From Dryocosmus kuriphilus (taxonomy: Eukaryota > Arthropoda > Insecta > Hymenoptera > Cynipidae): a stretch of 64,000 nt of DNA. Positions 58,081 through 64,000 of this stretch are shown here, one piece after another. The stretch's first letter is position 1; each line of letters starts with the position of its first letter. The position numbers and the translations under genes were made by a program. The stretch covers positions 196,233,647 to 196,297,646 of the forward strand of contig CM076192.1 in assembly GCA_038277395.1 (NCBI GenBank), given 5' to 3'. A model generated the notes under the pieces. It did no database searches. It worked only from the letters and a program-made list of their open reading frames with translations, and was not told the DNA's origin.

Positions 58081-59943
58081 AAAGGTATCCGCAAGTAAGA
58101 GCACATCTGTTTTCATATACAAATCAACGTACTCGTCAAGATTTTTACATTTAAACTCAGGCCATTCACGTTACGCATGCGTATAGTCTTCGTCAGATAT
58201 ATGTGTAGCATTTAGAGTTCTACAAAAATGTTGTTTCCGCGGCAAATGTTTCTCCAATGGTTTAGCTCGCGAGTCTAAGTATTCGTAATGTAATACACCT
58301 TTACGTGTAAGCAATTTAATTTTTTCCTGACTCATAAGGGCGAACACGGACTTCACAATTTTATAGATCTCTAAGTAGGAGGCTAGTTTTTCTAACGACG
58401 ATACCATAAACCTAAATGTGTCAATGAAGCAAAATTTAATCTCAATTCCCTTGACACTTTCCGTGAAGGAATAGTATATTGTGCACCGAGAGCGAAAACG
58501 GGCGCTCGCGTGCCGCGAATGAAGCTGAGCACTCGAGGCGAAGCCGAGTTGCTCAACTTCATACAAAGCGCACACGACCGTTCTCGCTCAAGTTCCAGAC
58601 ATTATTCTCTGAAAGAGCGGGGGAAACAAGCAAGTTTCCATCCCCTTCGTACGGACCGGCAATCGCTTATTTTCCGTCCAACGAAGCCGATGGAAACTTA
58701 CGAGTTTCCCTCCGCTGTTGAAAAAATATATCTTTCTTTGTTCAATTGGAGGAGGTGAAATTTATCTTCAAATTATATACAAAGTTCACAAATTATAAAA
58801 TGCGCGTCATATCTAGTGAGATTATGGAATACCACAGGTACACTTTGTGAATCTTGATAGTATATTTTACAATCTTGATGGGATGGCCCTGTATATTTAC
58901 CAATTAAATGTCAGTGATCGCAAACTTTTACCTCTCCGTTCGCTATTTTCTTTTCGCAAATGTGGCATACAGTAGCTTCCATGGACGCAGACTTCTGCTA
59001 ACGAGTAATGTCATCCATAGGAATTGGGTATAGAAAATGGTTTCAACACCTTCAGCCAATTAATCCAACTTCTTAACGATCAACTTCGCAGGGACTGCAT
59101 CTTCAAGGCAGGAATGATAGCCAGACACAGAATCGCCATAGCTGCGTTTCAAATAATATCAAATGCTAAAGATTTCATGGTGTTGGAAAACCCCAGTATA
59201 GGATATAGTTTCCTGCGGTTTCTCAGCCGACTTAAGCAGACATTCACAGACTGCATAGACAATGAATTGGGCCTTTTCTTTATTGTTATAATTTTTAAAT
59301 TCTACATAATTGTTGCCAGGTTTATGTAAATTAATTTTGTAATGGCTTAGGTTCTCACAGTCTTCGTCATGGGTGGAAAATTTCCCTTCGCTTATAAAGT
59401 AGTGGAGAAATCTATCCCAAATATGGTTTTGCCTTTATACTTTGACAGCTGCTTACAAACGGGTCTCGACAGATCCTTTATCCACACATGGTGGAAGTTA
59501 TAAGAATCTTGATTGTCGTCCTCGCCGTCATTGCTTTCATCAAGACTCTCGTCCGTGTAATGTTATTGAACATGAAGAAGTTTAACGTGTTCTTGCCTCT
59601 TTTCAGACGTTAGATATAGCCGGACGACAGTATAATTAAGCTTTCTTATGTTCAGACCATACACATTTACAGAGATATTATTTAATTCTTCGAATCTTGA
59701 TATATCTTTCAGAGTTACGGGAAAGCTTAATTCACTAAAATCTAATTTATCCTTATACGGAGTATAGTTCGAAACACGATGTAAATTTTGTGAAGCCGGA
59801 TACAACGCCGATAACACTGCCCATTTGAAATATTCGTTCTCATTATATTGTGCATTAATATAATCCTGTTTCTTTTTAATTGGCAGGGTTAATTCGATAT
59901 ATAAACTAGTCCGCATAGGGTCACTTACGGAAAAAACCGTCAA
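58080..59943 (-). pseudogene. family B DNA polymerase relic, Maverick/Polinton type
   Basis: Reading down the minus strand: ECFKWAVL-like EYFKWAVLSALYPASQN and FPVTLKDISRFEELNNISVN (59943-59563). Then VWIKDLSR near 59480 and a cysteine-rich CHICEKKIANGEVKVCDH near 58960. The exonuclease-type FHNLTRYDAHFII lies near 58820. After an insertion come FIDTFRFMVSSLEKLASYL, IVKSVF and KIKLLTRKGVLHYEY (58430-58290). KNLDEYVDLYMKTDVLLLA lies near 58140-58090. These are signatures of the protein-primed polymerase found in Maverick/Polinton-like elements of insects. Stops and frameshifts are many. No capsid, integrase or ATPase partner was seen in the window. This is an old, inactive copy. Confidence 0.75.
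58462..58785. mobile_element. GC-richer insertion splitting the polymerase relic
   Basis: The polymerase reading is lost between YDAHFII (58820) and KGIEIKFCFIDTF (58440). The sequence between them is much less AT-rich (gcgaaaacgggcgctcgcgtg; cgaggcgaagccgagttgc). No inverted ends or duplication were pinned down, so the boundaries are approximate. Confidence 0.4.
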
Positions 59944-60150
59944 ATTTTGAGGGTTATACCGTCAAATTAACCGTTAAATAATACGGTGAAGTTTAGAGTG
60001 ATTTCGTACCGTGGAGTCTAACGGTTACCGTGAAAATTTACGGTAATCGTAAAATTTAACTGTTACCGTCAAGCTTGACGGTTACCTTCAATTTTCACGG
60101 TAACCGTTAAATTTCACGGTTACCGTCAAAATTCACGATTACCGTTGAAA
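59930..60150. repeat. array of ACGGTTACCGTCAAA-type repeats
   Basis: About a dozen copies in both orientations of an ACCGT-core motif (accgtcaaatt, acggttaccgtgaa, acggtaaccgttaaa) over 220 bp. Each unit, ACGGTTACCGT, is close to palindromic. It lies immediately 5' of the polymerase relic's remaining N-terminus and may be a terminal or subterminal repeat. Confidence 0.75.
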
Positions 60151-60265
60151 TACAGGGTTTGGGTAGAGTCAATGAAAATGTAATTTTAATGCTGAGGAGT
60201 CAAATTTTTAATAAGTAGACATGAAGTACAATCAAAATACCATGAAATACAATTGCAGTTAAGTT

Positions 60266-62812
60266 TTATTTCTTGAAGTCTTTGGCAGCATTGGCGCGTT
60301 TATCTTTCCCGATGTTCTTGAAAATTTCTTTAATTTTATGGCTCTGTGGATGCTCCTTGAATTTAGTCTGAACGTAATCTGTAAATTAATGAAAAAGAAT
60401 GAAGAAAGTTGTATTTAAATGGTCAACAATGCTTTAACGAACCTAATATTGTAGATTTTCTTCGTGAGTCGAGCTCTGGTTTTTTTGGCTTTCACCTCGT
60501 CCCTTTTTGCCCGAGAAACTGCACTGCGCAAATTCAGCATTTTCAAATAATACATTGAAAAGTCCAAGGATCAATTCACGCGGTGTGCCTGCGGTTTCGT
60601 TTACTTTCCTGAGAACCTCTTCATCAATGACATACTTTTGTCCATCTTCTCCAAGCTTGACTTTTTTTGCAAAGTCTGAATGCAAAAATGTATTTGGAAT
60701 GGTTTCCTTATTGTCTTTTCCTTTCAAATTAGTCGGTTTGCCCGCACATGTCTCTAAATATCACAGAAAACAAATTATCCTGTAGATTGCATAAAAAATG
60801 TTTTGTCTATCACATGAATGATGTACAATCACTTAATTTTGTTGTAGCTTACGTTTTTTAGTTCCTCTGAGTTGCAAATATTTTTCTTCTCATCGACAGA
60901 AGTGAAATGCTTCTCCCTATGAGGAACAGATTTTATCTCCAACCCTTTAGGCTCCTCTGGGGGCGCAATCCTCTTTTCTTCATCTTCGATAGAAGAATTA
61001 TCGTTATTTCCGGTTTTCTTTTCCTGAAAATCAAAATATATTACATAACAGAAATCTTCGAAATATACGAGTTAATCCAACAGAATTGTCCAATTCTTAA
61101 AAGTCATGAAACCTCTTCTGTTTCTGCATCGGCAAATTGCACAATAATTCCACAACTTGTTGAAGGACCCGCATAATAATTTTCCTTGGATTGTAAAGGA
61201 TCGACATCAGTGGATTTCTGCATTGTGTGTAACATCTAGCAATTCAAAATAAAGACTCATAGTTCGTGGGTTTGGTTTTTTTTTATGAATGAGACTTGAA
61301 TCACAATAAAAATTACCACGCGTTCATGGCAATCACTGCAAGTGAATGCATAACCTTTCAAATTATCGCTTCCTTCATTAATATTATATTTTATGGTCTG
61401 TGTTAGGGAATCGATTTCCAATACAGCTGAAAGTAAATATTTTCTAGATATTATAAATTCATCGTACAGATTTTGTTTATACTTTATGTTATTGATTATA
61501 ATTTTTAAAAAATACCTTCGTATATTTTAATTCTTTTTTTGAAGCAAGGCGTTTTCATTGGTCAGCTCGGAATTTTTTTCTTCAATACTGCTACTTTTTG
61601 TTCCTGGGACCCACAATTCTTGCACCTTTCATCTTTAGATTTCAAATTGCCCATCGAAAATTCCTCTGTGTTTTCATTCTCTATTCCATCTTCACTGGCT
61701 GAATCGGAAATGCTGCCTTTATAATTCTTTGGTTCATTCGTTTCCGTCTCTTCATCGCTCAAAGCATTTTGTTCTATCTGAAAAGAAATGACAGAAGGTG
61801 GATAAGTTAAGAGGAAGATCATACATTTTCATAAATGGTAATTCTGTACATATTCCATTTTCCAACTAGAATAGTAAACTTAGAGAAAAAAAGAAAACAG
61901 TCGTATTCTTTGAACTTCAGTGAAGAGGGCCTATTTCAGTAGGGCCCCTCAAGTTTATTATTTTTCTGCAGAAGATGAAATAAATGGAGTGATTTTTACC
62001 AAAGGGTTTGGTTCTCTTGTTCAGAAATCTTGTAATTGCAAGATTTGTTAGGGGCAACATTTTTACCTCTCCTTTTTTCTTTTCAATCTGCTTGACGAGA
62101 TCTTGGTGATGTTGTTCAATTTCAGGTGTTTCGTCACGTTTCTGCGAAACAACGAAAAGGGTAAAAGTCATACAATTCTAGATTAATTATCACTACGAAA
62201 CAAAAATTCTGCTTTAGAATTGCCTGTTTTTTAGCGGTCCTCGTATTCAAGTCATTATCTTCGCTGATATCTTCCATTTTTTTCTTAGAAGCTCGCAATG
62301 ATCGCGTTTCTTTCGACATGGTCAAAGTATCATGCTGAATTAATGATTGGACCGATTGAACCATTTTTGTATATTCTGCAACGGATACACAGGCAATTAG
62401 TTAGGAAACTTTCAAGTTTGATTATACTTACAATGAACATTGGAAATAGAAATAAGTATTAAATTTTACACACTTTATATATGTATTATTAAATATTATA
62501 ACCTATTGAAATGTAACTCAAAATGTTTATGTGAAGAAATTTTTGGAGTCCGTAATTTCTTAGAGTTTGTCATGTGAAGAAAATATCTCTTATTGTTCAA
62601 GAAAATAAAGTGAAAATCAATCATCGTAGAAAAATAATTACGAACAATCTACAATATCAACTCGTTGCGAAAATCGCATAGAATGGAGAATTAGGTTTTT
62701 ATTTTCATAATAAATTTGTAGTTCATGGATAATTATTAATTTAATTATTTTATTATCTGTATATATATATTTTTTTCTTCATATTTACTCTATTATATTA
62801 TTATTATTTTAT

Positions 62813-62845
<33 letters not shown>

Positions 62846-63287
62846 ATATATTTCATCCTTTATAAAATAATGAAATTGATTTTTTTGTCTATAATTTATT
62901 TATGTCTATTTTTATATAAATTGCATATTTGTGAAAATATTTACCTCCAAACGCGTGAATCTTAACTGCAATGACTTCCCACTGAGTCTCATCCACTTTC
63001 ATCAGAATGGGTCTCATTTTTGCAGCTTCTAAAATATTGCAATTTGGCCAAGACATTTCCACTTCTCCTTTTTTTGCAATAACTTCTTTCATCTTATCAT
63101 CGGTCAATGCGTTTTTCAACCAATTTCGGAATCCGACACTAAACTTATTTTTTTCGTTAGAAAATTTCACGTGGAGGCAATTAATGTTACTGACAGAAAT
63201 CAAATGCTCAGAGGATTCATTTAGCATATTTGTCTGTCTCTGCAGACCTAGTTTACCACGGCCACGGCCTCCTCTTACTAATGACAT
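60266..63287 (-). CDS. BEN-domain protein gene, nine exons, frame broken at three A7 runs
   Basis: Exons (minus): 63287-62945, 62375-62197, 62141-62067, 61777-61516, 61426-61317, 61235-61113, 61023-60853, 60751-60443, 60378-60266. All introns have GT/AG ends and phases agree. The model gives about 561 aa once the breaks are ignored. The N-terminal part has MSLVRGGRGRGKLGLQRQTN. The middle is acidic and lysine-rich with a likely coiled coil and CxxC pairs (CKNC, CSDC). The C-terminus is a BEN domain (VDEEVLRKVNE-type VIDEEVLRKVNETAGTPREL, LILGLFNVLF, then KPELDSRRKSTIL / DYVQTKFKEH across the last intron). BEN domains bind DNA or chromatin, so a nuclear role is inferred. Frame breaks lie near 61573, 61544 and 60480. 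An upstream acceptor at 63357 keeps the frame open, so coding may start further 5'. Confidence 0.78.
62813..62840. repeat. (AT)n microsatellite
   Basis: Short AT run in intron 1 of the BEN-domain gene, within a longer AT-only tract from about 62740. Confidence 0.85.
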
Positions 63288-63781
63288 TGTGATGATATCG
63301 ATATAATCAAAAATCGAATTTGGGTTATGTTGCACAGAATCACGCTTCTTTCCAACTCCTGCAATGACAAACAACATGTCAACCAATAAACACGTACCAT
63401 CAGTACGAAGCAAAAATACGTACCTTTCAGTACGAAGAAAGAATACACGCGTACGTATATACCTTCAGTATAAATATAAATAATCGCATTTAGTTCATGC
63501 GAATTGCTCACGCGGATGCTCACAGACACACACTGATGCGCCACTGATGCGCCGATGCGCAGATGCATGCATTTAAACTTTCGCTCGTCGCCACAATACA
63601 CTTGTAGATGTGGTCGTGTACATGTACACTTCTTTACCTGCGCGTGAGTATATAATTGCGTATAACAGTGTAAAAGCGTCAAAAATTCTCATAGGTAAGA
63701 TAAATCAAAATATGAGACTAAATAAAGCCGATTACTGCATGTAGTAACATTAAATTGTGAAATAATTTATCACTTTTTCAG
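63288..63781. promoter_or_regulatory. divergent intergenic region
   Basis: It holds an acceptor-like ttgtcattgcag before 63357 and a donor-like gtacgt near 63437, both on the minus strand, suggesting a 5' exon of the BEN-domain gene. It is less AT-rich around 63520-63640 (gatgcgccgatgcgcagatgca). No TATA box was clear. Confidence 0.3.
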
Positions 63782-63918
63782 CAGATCGTCAAAATATGTT
63801 ACAGTTGAAAATGAAAAGAGGTCCTTATTGCCAATATCTGCGAGATCCGTCGAGACATAAACCTTACGCAACAATACGCTCTAAAAATCAAAGGGAAGAA
63901 CGACGACGAAATGCAGAG
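63782..63918 (+). CDS. candidate exon of a divergent gene at the right edge
   Basis: Acceptor cactttttcag (ending 63781) and donor gtaaaa bound 137 nt with 45 open codons. They read DRQNMLQLKMKRGPYCQYLR, then DPSRHKPYATIRSKNQREE and RRRNAE. The peptide is strongly basic. An in-frame ATG at about 63797 could be the start. It points away from the BEN-domain gene, 0.5 kb from its ATG, so the two may share a promoter region. The family is not recognised and the rest lies outside the window. Confidence 0.5.
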
Positions 63919-64000
63919 GTAAAATAACTCTATAATTCAATAGAATTTTAAATAATATGAAAAACAATATCACTTTTTTTGATTAAAATAAGTTACATTT

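Noticed and set aside
1..64000. tRNA, rRNA or known snRNA genes
   Set aside because: No cloverleaf with A and B boxes or rRNA-like segment was recognised by eye; a covariance-model scan would be decisive.

Overview
The window reads as AT-rich insect nuclear DNA, full of decayed transposons and short interspersed repeats. Hymenoptera is my guess from the mix of jockey, BEL/Pao, RTE-type, mariner and DD41D elements; nothing here proves the order. There are no bacterial features and few long intact ORFs. Real host coding capacity lies in short spliced exons that an ORF scan misses.

The main host locus is on the minus strand at 32.1-17.7 kb. A TATA box and a signal-peptide exon (32000-32057) are followed by six small exons of 30, 81, 81, 45, 114 and 135 nt, and a probable terminal exon (17676-17743). 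Every internal exon is a multiple of three, is flanked by phase-1 introns, and has AG/GT splice sites. Joined, they give an open frame of 203 aa that starts with a hydrophobic leader. I recognise no family. Related 30-33 nt microexons with the same intron flanks recur at 8.1, 4.7 and 3.3 kb (the last with a broken acceptor). Fragments of a related 3' end lie at 42.1 kb (minus) and 30.3 kb (plus). The locus therefore looks like an expanded microexon gene family for a secreted protein, with introns swollen by transposons.

A second host-like gene is at 63.3-60.3 kb on the minus strand: nine exons encoding a BEN-domain protein. Its reading frame is broken three times, each time at a run of seven A. 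A plus-strand exon at 63.8 kb starts or continues a divergent gene at the right edge.

Mobile DNA by region: BEL/Pao relic (1-1.5 kb); four copies of a GC-palindrome repeat (5.0, 7.1, 24.5, 33.0 kb); a full-length decayed jockey with 10-bp target duplication (10.96-15.55 kb); a LINE ORF1 relic (28.1-29.7 kb); a three-level nest of hAT MITE inside a 4.0-kb hAT-like element inside a mariner (34.3-39.9 kb); an RTE-type LINE (43.1-44.6 kb, minus); a 2.63-kb DD41D transposon with long inverted repeats (45.67-48.30 kb); a second BEL/Pao (49.8-52.3 kb, minus); a 1.5-1.9-kb unclassified repeat in two copies (19.8 and 52.3 kb); a Ty3/Gypsy relic (54.6-58.1 kb); and a Maverick/Polinton-type family B DNA polymerase relic (58.1-59.9 kb, minus). 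Much of the remainder is a decayed A-rich/T-rich short-motif repeat whose strand orientation switches in blocks.
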